Positions 36,052-44,221 of a DNA stretch of 64,000 nt are shown piece after piece. This DNA comes from Humibacter ginsenosidimutans (GTDB taxonomy: Bacteria; Actinomycetota; Actinomycetes; Actinomycetales; Microbacteriaceae): positions 2,418,001 through 2,482,000 of the forward strand of contig NZ_CP042305.1 in the NCBI RefSeq assembly GCF_007859675.1. Direction: 5' to 3'. Numbering within the stretch: the stretch's first letter is position 1; every line of letters starts with the position of its first letter. The position numbers and the translations under genes are program-made. The notes below the pieces were generated by a model. It was given only the letters and a program-made list of their open reading frames with translations, did no database searches and had not been told where the DNA came from.

Positions 36052-36213
36052 ATGGCGAGTGCGACGAGACTTCGCGTCGTGGCGTGCGCCACGGCCCTGT
36101 CGGCACTCGGCGCCCTGCCGGCCGGCTGCAGTCCGGATCCGTCGTCCATCGATGATGCGAATCCGAGTTCGTTTCGGCCGATGTACGACGCGAGTGACGA
36201 GAAGGGCCGATGA
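36052..36213 (+). CDS. very small lipoprotein (53 residues)
   Basis: Positively charged start (MASATRLRVV), a hydrophobic stretch, then lipobox L-P-A-G-C with the modified Cys at residue 26, leaving a mature peptide of only 28 residues. This is the architecture of a lipoprotein anchored outside the cytoplasmic membrane. CAGAAT stands 6 bases before the ATG, and the stop overlaps the next gene's start (ATGA), so it looks real and translationally coupled. No family recognised; the mature part is acidic and Ser/Pro-rich. Confidence 0.7.
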   Translation: MASATRLRVVACATALSALGALPAGCSPDPSSIDDANPSSFRPMYDASDEKGR

Positions 36214-36677
36214 GCGAAGACGACCATGGCGCTCTGCTGCAGTCCTTCCAGGGGCACGTGCAGGCGGATGAATCGCGCGTCTGGGAAGCGCTGCTGACTG
36301 TTTCGCCGTTCGTGACCGAGGGCATGCGGCGGCGCTCGGCCGAAGGCGCCGGACGGCTCGGCTTTCCGGCGCGTCCGCCGGAGGCCGACTCCGACACGTC
36401 GCCCGTACCGGGAGTCAACGTCGAGATCGACACCGTTCGGCACGCGCTCGTCATCTCCGGCCAATGGTGGTTCCGCGGTGTCTACGAAACGACCGCAGAG
36501 GACTCCGGCGCCCGGCTCCGCTATCGCTCGTACAACGTGGCCGGACGAGGGTCGCGCTGGCTCGTGCCGCTGGTCGCGGGTTCCGCACTGCGAGCGGACG
36601 GCCGAGCACAGTTCGAGGACACGCTTCAGGCGGTCGGCCGCGCACTGTCGTCTGCAGTGCGATTCGAAGGCGAGTGA
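36210..36677 (+). CDS. hypothetical cytoplasmic protein coupled to a small lipoprotein
   Basis: 155 residues. No transmembrane helix. The middle (VNVEIDTVRHALVISGQWWFRGVYE) and RLRYRSYNVAG suggest an antiparallel beta sheet, and the C-terminal helix (FEDTLQAVGRALSSAV) would pack on it, reminiscent of SRPBCC/START-like folds, but I cannot claim the family. The four-base overlap with the lipoprotein gene implies joint expression. Confidence 0.65.
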   Translation: MSEDDHGALLQSFQGHVQADESRVWEALLTVSPFVTEGMRRRSAEGAGRLGFPARPPEADSDTSPVPGVNVEIDTVRHALVISGQWWFRGVYETTAEDSGARLRYRSYNVAGRGSRWLVPLVAGSALRADGRAQFEDTLQAVGRALSSAVRFEGE

Positions 36678-36838
36678 CCTGCCGCACACCCGAGCGCTCC
36701 GAACCGGCGCCGAAGCACCCCGACCCCGCCGCGCAGCCGACCGACAGCGCACCGACCGGCCCGATGGATGCGGCGCGCATCACGGTCGCCGCCGTCCCGG
36801 ACGTCGTCGCGATCGCCCGACGCCAGGTCTCGGCGTGA
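36674..36838 (+). CDS. possible small protein (54 residues)
   Basis: A GTG overlapping the preceding stop (GTGA) opens a 54-codon frame of strongly GC3-biased codons: a Pro-rich first half and then MDAARITVAAVPDVVAIARR. Spacing and coupling look genetic, but there is no family support, and such frames arise easily in this sequence. Confidence 0.35.
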   Translation: MTCRTPERSEPAPKHPDPAAQPTDSAPTGPMDAARITVAAVPDVVAIARRQVSA

Positions 36839-36879
36839 CGTGGGGCCCCGCGCGAGTCTGAGCATTCACCGAGCTAACG

Positions 36880-36895
36880 TGCACATCGATGTGCA
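36880..36895. promoter_or_regulatory. TetR operator palindrome
   Basis: TGCACATCGATGTGCA is a perfect 16-base palindrome. It lies just upstream of TAGAGT (36902-36907), which is 6 bases before the tetR start. Occupancy would block the -35 region, a normal autorepression layout. Confidence 0.75.
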
Positions 36896-36913
36896 ACTTT
36901 GTAGAGTGGATGC

Positions 36914-37582
36914 ATGACCACCGTTTCCGACGCCACGCACACCCGCGCGCCGCGCAGGGATGCAGCCGAGAACCGGTCCGCCCTGCTCGACGCCGCCGTG
37001 CGCCTGCTCAACACCGACATCGACGCCTCGCTGGAGGCCATCGCCGCGGAGGCGGGACTCAGCCGTCGCTCGGTGTACGGGCATTTCGCCAACCGGGACG
37101 AGCTCGTGCGCGAGGTGCTGCGGCTGGGGGCGGCGCGGGTGGCGGCATCCATCCTGCCGATCGAGCACGAGGATGCCCGCATCGAGATCGCCCTCTACGG
37201 CGCCACCCTCTGGCGACAGGTGCAGCACGCGAGCGTGACCGCCGAGTTCGCGGTGCGCGGCCCCTACACCGATCTCGTGGCGAAATCGCTCGAGCCGGCG
37301 CGCGCGAAGCTGCGCGCCACGGTGCACCGCGGGGTGCGCGACGGCGTACTGCGCAGGGACATCCGACCGGAGCCGCTCGCCCGTCTCATCGAGCGGGCGG
37401 CGCTCGACGTGCTGGCAGAGGCGACGCACGACGGACTCAGCGACCGCCAGGGACACGAGCTGGTCATGCTCACGGCGCTGAGCGTCGCCGGACTCGGCTG
37501 GCGCGAGGCCGGCGACCTCGTTGCCGCGACGCCCGAGCTCGCGTATCGAACGGCATCCGCCGATGAAGGGAGCCGTGCATGA
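36914..37582 (+). CDS. TetR/AcrR family regulator
   Basis: 222 residues. The DNA-binding domain reads RSALLDAAVRLLN, then SLEAIAAEAGLSRRSVYGHFANRDELVREVL, the standard TetR HTH. The C-terminal ligand domain is helical and unspecific. The ATG lies 6 bases after the TAGAGT -10 box (leaderless). The stop overlaps the start of the next gene (ATGA), so it is cotranscribed with the pseudo-ATPase and the YhgE-like membrane protein and presumably controls them. Confidence 0.92.
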   Translation: MTTVSDATHTRAPRRDAAENRSALLDAAVRLLNTDIDASLEAIAAEAGLSRRSVYGHFANRDELVREVLRLGAARVAASILPIEHEDARIEIALYGATLWRQVQHASVTAEFAVRGPYTDLVAKSLEPARAKLRATVHRGVRDGVLRRDIRPEPLARLIERAALDVLAEATHDGLSDRQGHELVMLTALSVAGLGWREAGDLVAATPELAYRTASADEGSRA

Positions 37583-38442
37583 GGATCGCACTCAACGGAG
37601 TCTCCAAGACGCCGGCCCTCGGCGTCAGATCGCTCACCTACGGCACGGGAGAGGCCGTGCTGGCCAGGGCGGAGACCGAGCAGCGGCCGACGGTTCTGGG
37701 GCTGCTGGCATCCGGCCGCATGAAGCCGGGCACCGGAAGCGTCACGATCGACGGCGAAGAGGATGCCGGTGCCATCCGCCGCGTCATCGCCCTCATCGAC
37801 GCGCCCGCGGTGAGCGATCCGGCGCCGAACGTCACGCTCGCCGGCGTCGCAGCAGAGGAGCTCATGTTCGCGGGCAGGCCGTCTGGACTGCGTGCCGTGC
37901 GGCGCACCCTGGACTCGCTGGGGCTCGCCCAGCACGCTCGCGACGAGATCGGACAGGTTCCGCCGGCCGCGCGCATCCGGCTGCTCGTCGAACTCGCTCT
38001 GCTGCGCGACGGCGTGCAGGGCATCGTGCTCACCTCGCCCGATCGCCACGGCGGCGACCCGAACGCGTGGTGGCGCATCGCGCTCGACGTGGCGTCGCGC
38101 GGCTACGCCGTGCTCGTGATCGCGGGGGATGCCTCCGCCGCAGCCATCGCCGCGAGCTCGCTCGTGGAGCGCCTCGAGGCCCCGTGGAACGAGGCCGACC
38201 CTGACGAAGACCCCACGCGCGACGACTCGGACGCGTCGCTCTTCGATGAGGCGCTGCTCGTCGGCGAGCGCGCCCTGCCCGATCTGCCCGACGTGATCAC
38301 CCGCCCGGTGCCGGTGATCCGCGCCAAGCAGGTCGAGGCATCCGACTTTCCCCACACAGACCCACCGATCACCGACGCGACCGATGACGATCTCGCGCCA
38401 CTCGACGGCGCCGAGACGGCGCACGAGGAGAGCGACGAATGA
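37579..38442 (+). CDS. degenerate ABC-type ATPase homologue without Walker motifs
   Basis: 287 residues. The fold follows an ABC ATPase: YGTGEAVLARAETEQRPTV where Walker A should be, VLGLLASGRMKPGTGSVTIDG (the strand-turn that usually follows Walker A), then a helical segment, VPPAARIRLLVELALLRDG in place of LSGGQ, and GIVLTSPDRHGG in place of Walker B. None of the ATP-binding residues is retained. An acidic tail of about 80 residues is unique. It is encoded between tetR and the YhgE gene with four-base overlaps on both sides. It probably acts as a scaffold or regulator rather than an ATP-driven motor. Confidence 0.8.
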   Translation: MRIALNGVSKTPALGVRSLTYGTGEAVLARAETEQRPTVLGLLASGRMKPGTGSVTIDGEEDAGAIRRVIALIDAPAVSDPAPNVTLAGVAAEELMFAGRPSGLRAVRRTLDSLGLAQHARDEIGQVPPAARIRLLVELALLRDGVQGIVLTSPDRHGGDPNAWWRIALDVASRGYAVLVIAGDASAAAIAASSLVERLEAPWNEADPDEDPTRDDSDASLFDEALLVGERALPDLPDVITRPVPVIRAKQVEASDFPHTDPPITDATDDDLAPLDGAETAHEESDE

Positions 38443-40334
38443 AGGTTCCACAGATGATCGCGGCGGAACTGCGCCGCCTCACCGCCAGCCGAATGGCGAC
38501 CATCGCGCTGCTCGCGCTGATGTGCGTGCCCGTCATCTACGGCGCGCTCTACCTCTGGGCCAACCAGAACCCGTACGCGAAGCTCGACCAGATTCCCGCC
38601 GCGATCGTCGTGAACGACAACGGCGCCACCGCCGACGGCAAGACCGTGAACTACGGCGACAAGGTCGCGCAGCGGCTCGTCGACGACGGCACCTTCGACT
38701 GGCACATCGTCTCCGCCTCGAAGGCCGCGCACGGCCTGAACACGCAGGGCTACGACTTCGCCATCACGCTCCCCGCCGACTTCTCGCAGCAGCTCTCCAG
38801 CGCGTCGACGACATCGCCAGAGCGGGCGGTCGTGCGGCTGACAACGAACGACACGAACAGCTATCTCGCGTCGACGATCGGGCAGCAGGCGGCCGAGACG
38901 ATCAAGGCGTCCATCGTGCAGGAGGTGAACCGCGAGGCGGCGAGCCGATTCCTGCTCGCGCTGTCCGACATCCGCTCGAGCCTGTCCGACGCCGCGGATG
39001 CCGCGGGTCAGCTCGCCGACGGCGCCCAGACCGCGCACACCGGCGCCGCCTCCCTCGCCGACGGCACCGCGCAACTGGCCTCCAGATCGGCGTCGCTGCG
39101 CGACGGCCTGAACACGCTCAAGTCCAAGACGGCGTCCCTGCCGTCCCAGGCGTCCCAGCTCGCGGACGGCGCCCAGCAGGTCGCCGACGGCGATGCCACG
39201 CTCGCCGGATACGCCGACGAGGCGGGCAGCTTGTCGCAGCAGGCGGTGGATGCCCTGCCGTCCGTTCGCGCCCAGATCGTCGACGAGCTGAATAAGCAGG
39301 GTGTCGACCAGGCGACACAGGAGCAGATCCTGGCCCAGCTCGATTCGCTGGGAAGCAAGGTGACCGCGGGCAACTCGAAGGTGCAGTCCGCCGTCGGCCA
39401 GGTGGATCAGCTGGCGAGCGGATCGCAGCGGGTGGCGGCGGGAGCGGCGCAACTGGCGGCATCCGCGCCCGCGCTCACCAAGGGCATCGACGATGCGGCC
39501 GGTGGCGCCGCACAGCTCGCGACGGGTTCGGCGGCCGCGGCGAGCGGGGCTGCGACGCTGCGGGACGGGCTCAGCACGCTGGCCGACGGCACGAAGCAGC
39601 TGAAGTCCGGTCTCGATGACGGCGTGACGCAGATTCCGAAGACGACGGCCGCCGAGCGGGAAGCGCAGGCCGACACCATCGCCGACCCGGTCAAGCTCTC
39701 GACCTCGAAGGAGGCGAGCGCGGGAACCTACGGCGCCGGACTCGCACCGTTCTTCATGGCGCTGTCGGCATGGATCGGCATCTACGCGCTCTTCCTCATC
39801 GTGAAGCCCGTGTCCCGTCGCGCCATCACCGCGCTGCGCACCCCGCTGCGCATCTCGCTGGCCGGCTGGCTCACGCCCGCGCTGCTCGGGGTGATTCAGA
39901 TGATCGGGCTGTACGCGATCGTCGCCGGCGCCCTGCACTTCAACGTGAGCAATCCGTGGGCCACGTTCGGCATCATGGCGCTGGCCTCGGTGACGTTCGC
40001 GTCGATCATCCTCGCCCTCAATGTGTGGCTGGGCAGCGTCGGACAGTTCCTCGGCCTCGTGCTGATGGTGCTTCAGCTCGTCACGGCGGGCGGGACGTTC
40101 CCGTGGCAGACGTTGCCGGGACCGCTCGCCTGGTTGCATCACGGCCTGCCGATGTCGTATGCCGTCGACGGAATACGACAGACGATGTACGGTGGCAACG
40201 CCTCGCTCGCGGGCGGCGACGCGCTCTTCCTCGTGCTGTGGCTGGCGATCGCGCTCGTCATCACGGCCGTCGGAGTGATCAGGATGACCCACCGCCGCAC
40301 CCTGCGCGACCTGCAGCCCAGCCTGATCGGCTGA
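38439..40334 (+). CDS. YhgE/Pip family ABC-2-like membrane protein
   Basis: 631 residues. One N-terminal helix (about 18-40), a large extracytoplasmic region of about 380 residues with repeated coiled-coil pieces such as LADGAQ, LADGTAQLAS and LRDGLSTLADGTKQL, and five or six C-terminal helices (from about 440) of the ABC-2 type. This is the YhgE/Pip (phage infection protein) layout; relatives include the phage receptor Pip of Lactococcus and YueB of Bacillus. Substrate unknown. It ends the TetR operon. Confidence 0.9.
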   Translation: MKVPQMIAAELRRLTASRMATIALLALMCVPVIYGALYLWANQNPYAKLDQIPAAIVVNDNGATADGKTVNYGDKVAQRLVDDGTFDWHIVSASKAAHGLNTQGYDFAITLPADFSQQLSSASTTSPERAVVRLTTNDTNSYLASTIGQQAAETIKASIVQEVNREAASRFLLALSDIRSSLSDAADAAGQLADGAQTAHTGAASLADGTAQLASRSASLRDGLNTLKSKTASLPSQASQLADGAQQVADGDATLAGYADEAGSLSQQAVDALPSVRAQIVDELNKQGVDQATQEQILAQLDSLGSKVTAGNSKVQSAVGQVDQLASGSQRVAAGAAQLAASAPALTKGIDDAAGGAAQLATGSAAAASGAATLRDGLSTLADGTKQLKSGLDDGVTQIPKTTAAEREAQADTIADPVKLSTSKEASAGTYGAGLAPFFMALSAWIGIYALFLIVKPVSRRAITALRTPLRISLAGWLTPALLGVIQMIGLYAIVAGALHFNVSNPWATFGIMALASVTFASIILALNVWLGSVGQFLGLVLMVLQLVTAGGTFPWQTLPGPLAWLHHGLPMSYAVDGIRQTMYGGNASLAGGDALFLVLWLAIALVITAVGVIRMTHRRTLRDLQPSLIG

Positions 40335-40378
40335 GCGCGCCCGCCCGCACCCGCGCCGTCCCCTCCCCTTCGAGCTGC

Positions 40379-40439
40379 GCCGAAACGTCGAAAATTGCGG
40401 TTCCCGAAGCGTTCTGATCGCATTTGTCGACCTCTCGGC
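40379..40439. repeat. 61-bp palindromic repeat, family P2 copy 2
   Basis: GCCGAAACGTCGAAAATTGCG at 40379-40399 is mirrored by CGCATTTGTCGACCTCTCGGC read inversely at 40419-40439. It lies 45 bases after the YhgE gene. Confidence 0.85.
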
Positions 40440-40454
40440 AGGGGCTGCGCGCGG

Positions 40455-40483
40455 AGTGCGGACGAAGTGCGGACGAAGTGCGC
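40455..40483. repeat. 11-bp tandem direct repeat upstream of an SDR promoter
   Basis: AGTGCGGACGA occurs at 40455 and 40466, with a third, partial copy from 40477. A period of 11 bases is about one helical turn. It ends some 30 bases before the -10 box TAGCGT (40516-40521). Confidence 0.6.
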
Positions 40484-40527
40484 GCGGAGTGGTGGTCACC
40501 ACGGGCGGCGCGCGTTAGCGTGGCCCG

Positions 40528-41307
40528 ATGAGATTCGACGACAGGGTTGCCGTCGTGAGCGGCGGCGCGAACGGCATCGGCTGGGCGACCGTGGAGCGGT
40601 TGCTCGACGAGGGTGCGCGAGTCGCGATCCTCGATCTGGAGACGGATGCCGCTGCCGCGAAGCTCGCCGCCCGCGCATCCGACCATGACACGACGCTGCA
40701 CCGTGCGGAGGTGTTCGCGTGCGATGTGACGCGGGCGGCCTCCGTCGACGAGGCCGTGGCATCCGTCATCGAGAGGTTCGGCCGCATCGACGTGCTCGCC
40801 GCCGTCGCCGGCGGCGACCGTCTCACCGACGACGAGCTCGGCGAGGAGCACTGGACCTCGATCGTCGACTGGAACCTGCACGGTCCCGTGCGTCTCATCC
40901 GCGCGTGCCGCGAGGCACTGACCGCCAGCCGGGGCGCCATCGTGATGGTCGGCTCCGTGAACGGCGTCGCCGCCTACGGCGAGCCGGCGTACGCGTCGGC
41001 GAAGGCCGGGCTCACGCTGCTCGCGAAGAATCTCGCCGTCACGTTCGGCCCCGCCGGGGTGCGCGTCAACGTGGTTGCGCCGGGCACCATCCGCACCAGG
41101 GTGTGGGACACCCAGGGCGGCCCCGACAGACTGGCCCCGCTCTACCCGCTGGGCCGCGTCGGCGAACCGGCCGACATCGCGGCCGCGATCGCGTTCCTCG
41201 CCTCCGACGACGCCTCGTGGATCACGGGCGTGACGCTTCCCGTCGACGGCGGTTCGCTCGCCGGGCCGTTCGCCGTGATGAGCCATCTGCTCGACGCCGG
41301 GGAGTGA
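40528..41307 (+). CDS. short-chain dehydrogenase/reductase (FabG-like)
   Basis: 259-residue classical SDR: VVSGGANGIGWATV for cofactor, Asp in ACDVTRA, AAVAGG, a Ser in GSVNGVAA, the YASAK catalytic pair and PGTIRTR. The start fixes 6 bases after TAGCGT (leaderless). The substrate cannot be told; an alcohol or 3-oxoacyl compound is possible. Confidence 0.88.
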   Translation: MRFDDRVAVVSGGANGIGWATVERLLDEGARVAILDLETDAAAAKLAARASDHDTTLHRAEVFACDVTRAASVDEAVASVIERFGRIDVLAAVAGGDRLTDDELGEEHWTSIVDWNLHGPVRLIRACREALTASRGAIVMVGSVNGVAAYGEPAYASAKAGLTLLAKNLAVTFGPAGVRVNVVAPGTIRTRVWDTQGGPDRLAPLYPLGRVGEPADIAAAIAFLASDDASWITGVTLPVDGGSLAGPFAVMSHLLDAGE

Positions 41308-41422
41308 CCCGCACCCTCGCCTTCCACGCCCATGCAGTCGTCTCAAGTCGTCGACCCGCCGGGAGCGCGAGAGTGCCCGGCGACAGCGTCCGAACGTCGG
41401 CCGCCGTGGGTAGGGTGACGGC

Positions 41423-42322
41423 GTGACGGCATCCCAGGAGACAGCACCAGAGGCATCCGTGGCGACACCAGAGCCGCGGTCGCGCCGGGCCCGGGCTGAC
41501 CTGCGCATCGTGCACATCAGTGACACCCATCTCTACGGAGACGACAGCCTGCACTACGGCATCGTCGACACGACGGCCGCGCTGCGGCGGGTGCTGGCCG
41601 CGGCCGAGGAGATCCCGGGCGTCGACGCCGTCGTGCTCTCCGGCGACCTGAGCGAGGACGGCTCCGTGGCCTCGTATCGCACGCTCCGTGACCTCGTCGA
41701 TCCATGGGCCTGCGAGCGCGGCGCGCAGGCGATCTATGCGATGGGCAACCACGATCATCCGGATGCCTTCGCCGAGGTGCTCGGACCGCGAACCCGGGTG
41801 CACACCATGGGCAGGCACCGCATCGTCACGCTCGACTCGTCGGTGCCCGGCGCCGCGTACGGGTCGCTGGATGCCGCGCAGCTCGCCTGGCTGCAGTCCG
41901 AGCTCTCCGAGTCGGTCGACCTGGGCACCGTGGTGGTCGTGCACCACCCGCCGACGCATGCCGTGACCCCGCTGCTGCGCCTGCTCGAGCTGGACGACCC
42001 GCACGCCCTGCTCGGCGTGCTCGACGGCAGCGACGTGCGCCTCGTGCTCAGCGGCCACTACCATCACCCGCTCGTCACTCTGGAGCGCGGCATCCCGATC
42101 GTCGTCGCGCCGGGGGTGACGAACACCTCGGATGTCACGACCCCGGAGAACGTGGAACGGGCGCGCATCGGCGCGGGCTTCGCGCTCGTCGACCTGCCGG
42201 CGTCCGGCGCGCCGCGGGTGTCGCTGGTGCGGGCGCCGAGCGAGCGGGACGGCGAGCTGGTGTTCGAGCTCGACGCCGACGGCATCCACGACATCGCACG
42301 GTCATTCGGGCGCCCGGAATGA
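41423..42322 (+). CDS. calcineurin-like metallophosphoesterase (CpdA type)
   Basis: 299 residues. Metal-site motifs appear in order: HISDTHLYGD, SGDLSEDG, GNHDHP, VVVHHPP and SGHYHHPL, as in the CpdA/Rv0805 class of cyclic-nucleotide phosphodiesterases with a two-metal centre. In vivo targets could be cAMP or other phosphodiesters. The GTG lies 6 bases after TAGGGT (41411-41416), so the mRNA is probably leaderless. Confidence 0.88.
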   Translation: MTASQETAPEASVATPEPRSRRARADLRIVHISDTHLYGDDSLHYGIVDTTAALRRVLAAAEEIPGVDAVVLSGDLSEDGSVASYRTLRDLVDPWACERGAQAIYAMGNHDHPDAFAEVLGPRTRVHTMGRHRIVTLDSSVPGAAYGSLDAAQLAWLQSELSESVDLGTVVVVHHPPTHAVTPLLRLLELDDPHALLGVLDGSDVRLVLSGHYHHPLVTLERGIPIVVAPGVTNTSDVTTPENVERARIGAGFALVDLPASGAPRVSLVRAPSERDGELVFELDADGIHDIARSFGRPE

Positions 42323-42515
42323 ACGATGAGCGCCGTCAGAGACGAGCGGTCGCGTGACCGACGGAGGAGCATGAGACGTGAGCCGGCGGAACGGCGCGGC
42401 ATCTGACATCGCGCCTCGCCGCGTCGTCGGACATTCTGGGGTGTAGGACGCCCCGCTCGGGCGTTCGACACGAGACACGCCCACGACAGCACGCTGCAGA
42501 TCGGAAGGGAACACC

Positions 42516-43280
42516 ATGAGGATCGCCGTCGCCGGCGCGACCGGAACCGTCGGACAGCATGTGGTGGCAGCACTGAAGACGCGTGGCCATGAGCCCGTGC
42601 CGCTGTCCAGGGGAACCGGGGTCGACCTCGTCGCAGCGACCGGCCTCGACGACGCGCTGCGCGGAGTGGACGCCGTCATCGACGTCACCTCCACCACCTC
42701 CATGTCGGCGAAGGGCAGCGTCGCGTTCTTCGGTGCCGTGACGCGCAATCTGCTGGCCGCGGAGAAGCGCGCAGGCATCGGGCACCACGTGGCACTGTCG
42801 ATCGTGGGCGCCGACAAGGTGGATGCCGGCTACTACGCGGGCAAGGCCGCCCAGGAGCACATCCTGATGGCCACGCCGGGCGGCTGGAGCATTCTGCGAG
42901 CGACGCAGTTCCACGAGTTCGCCCGGCAGATGACGGAGCGCATGCGCTTCGCCGGCGTGCAGCTCGCGCCGGCCATGGAATGCCAGCCGGTCGCCGCGTC
43001 GGAGGTGGGAGACGCGCTGGCCGACATCGCGGCAGGCGATCCACGCGGCCTCGACACCGACCTCGCCGGCCCGCGCGTCGAACGGATGACCGCGATGGTG
43101 CGCGACTACCTCGCAGCCGTCGGCGACGGCCGGCACGTGTTCAGCGTCTCGATGCCTGGCGCGTTCGGCAAGAGCCTTCGCGACGGCGCGATCCTTCCCG
43201 GCCCGGATGCCAGACTCGGCACCCAGACCTTCGCCGAGTGGGTCGCGGCGCAGGCCGCGACGACGACCACAGCGGCCTGA
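42516..43280 (+). CDS. NAD(P)-binding atypical SDR (NmrA-like)
   Basis: 254 residues. MRIAVAGATGTVGQHVV is the G-x-x-G-x-x-G cofactor motif of atypical short-chain reductases. VDAVIDVTSTT and SIVGADKV follow the fold, and GWSILRATQFHEFA the NmrA-like core. The canonical YxxxK pair is lost (YYAGKAAQE remains as a Tyr-x-x-x-Lys at about residues 108-112). It may reduce a quinone or act as a sensor. It ends one base from the TrmH-type gene on the other strand. Confidence 0.82.
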   Translation: MRIAVAGATGTVGQHVVAALKTRGHEPVPLSRGTGVDLVAATGLDDALRGVDAVIDVTSTTSMSAKGSVAFFGAVTRNLLAAEKRAGIGHHVALSIVGADKVDAGYYAGKAAQEHILMATPGGWSILRATQFHEFARQMTERMRFAGVQLAPAMECQPVAASEVGDALADIAAGDPRGLDTDLAGPRVERMTAMVRDYLAAVGDGRHVFSVSMPGAFGKSLRDGAILPGPDARLGTQTFAEWVAAQAATTTTAA

Positions 43281-43281
43281 G

Positions 43282-43974
43282 TCAGGCGGGGCCCACCCCG
43301 CCCGCCGGCAGGGCCGCGTGCTGCACGACCCACGCGTGCATGGCGATCGCGGCGGCTGCGGACGCGTTGATCGAGCGTGTCGAGCCGAACTGCGCGATCT
43401 CGACGATGGCATCCGCCGCTTCGATCGCCTCGGGAGAGAGGCCGGGGCCCTCCTGCCCGAAGAGCAGCACGCAGCGCTCCGGCAGGTCGAACGTCTCGAT
43501 CAGCACACTGCCCGGCACGTTGTCGACGGCGATGACGGGGATGCTCTCGCCCCGCGCCCACGCCACGAGATCGGCGATCGTGTCGTGATGCACGACGTGC
43601 TGGTAGCGGTCGGTGACCATGGCGCCGCGCTTGTTCCAGCGCCGTCGGCCGACGATGTGCACGGTGTGCGTGAGAAAGGCGTTGGCGCTGCGCACGATCG
43701 AGCCGATGTTCATGTCGTGCTGCCAGTTCTCGATGGCGACATGAAAGGGATGCCTATGCGCATCCAGCTCCGCCACGATCGCCTCCATGCGCCAGTAGCG
43801 GTAGCGGTCGATGACGTTGCGCGTGTCGCCATGGGCGAGCAGGTCGGGGTCGTAGCGCTCGTCGTGCGGCCAGGCATCCGGTGTGCCTGGCCAAGGGCCG
43901 ACCCCGTGGGTCGACTGCTCGGGGGTCGGGGATGGCTCCGGGCGGATGCTGCCAGGATCGCTGTCGTTCGGCAC
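43282..43974 (-). CDS. SpoU/TrmH family RNA 2'-O-methyltransferase
   Basis: 230 residues. Knot-fold motifs: NIGSIVRSANAF (motif 1), VLLFGQEGPGLSPEAIE (motif 2) and STRSINASAAAAIAMHAW (motif 3). These bind SAM at a trefoil knot. The target could be tRNA or rRNA. The N-terminal 60 residues are a poorly conserved, Pro-rich leader containing ERYDPDLL. The GTG starts at 43974. Confidence 0.9.
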   Translation of the reverse strand: MPNDSDPGSIRPEPSPTPEQSTHGVGPWPGTPDAWPHDERYDPDLLAHGDTRNVIDRYRYWRMEAIVAELDAHRHPFHVAIENWQHDMNIGSIVRSANAFLTHTVHIVGRRRWNKRGAMVTDRYQHVVHHDTIADLVAWARGESIPVIAVDNVPGSVLIETFDLPERCVLLFGQEGPGLSPEAIEAADAIVEIAQFGSTRSINASAAAAIAMHAWVVQHAALPAGGVGPA

Positions 43975-44069
43975 GCGCCTCAGCCTAAGTCGCTGTCCAG
44001 GGCGACTCTGCCGCTCTCATCCGCTCCGGTCCCACCCCGTCGTCCCGCACTGTCGTCCCACCCCGCTCC

Positions 44070-44119
44070 GGTCGCGATTTCTGCCCTTATGGCGACTCAT
44101 AAGGGCAGAAATCGCGACC
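44070..44119. repeat. perfect 50-bp palindrome (22-base arms, 6-base loop)
   Basis: GGTCGCGATTTCTGCC... at 44070-44091 and its exact complement at 44098-44119 flank GCGACT. It lies in the divergent spacer between the TrmH-like and NagD-like genes, so it cannot be a shared terminator. Confidence 0.95.
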
Positions 44120-44221
44120 TTGAGCAACTGCTGCCCGAGCCGGAGGGGCCCAGGGCCGGAGCGACGCCGGAGGGACGCCGGCCGCCTGCCGGTAGCCTTG
44201 ATGCGCAACGATGGAGGTTTT

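Noticed and set aside
36464..36838. A longer 124-codon plus-strand frame covering 36464-36838
   Set aside because: Its first part is out of frame with the 155-residue gene. Only the tail after GTG 36674 is a possible small gene, listed with low confidence.
44070..44119. Bidirectional terminator
   Set aside because: The neighbouring genes are divergent, so no transcript ends here.
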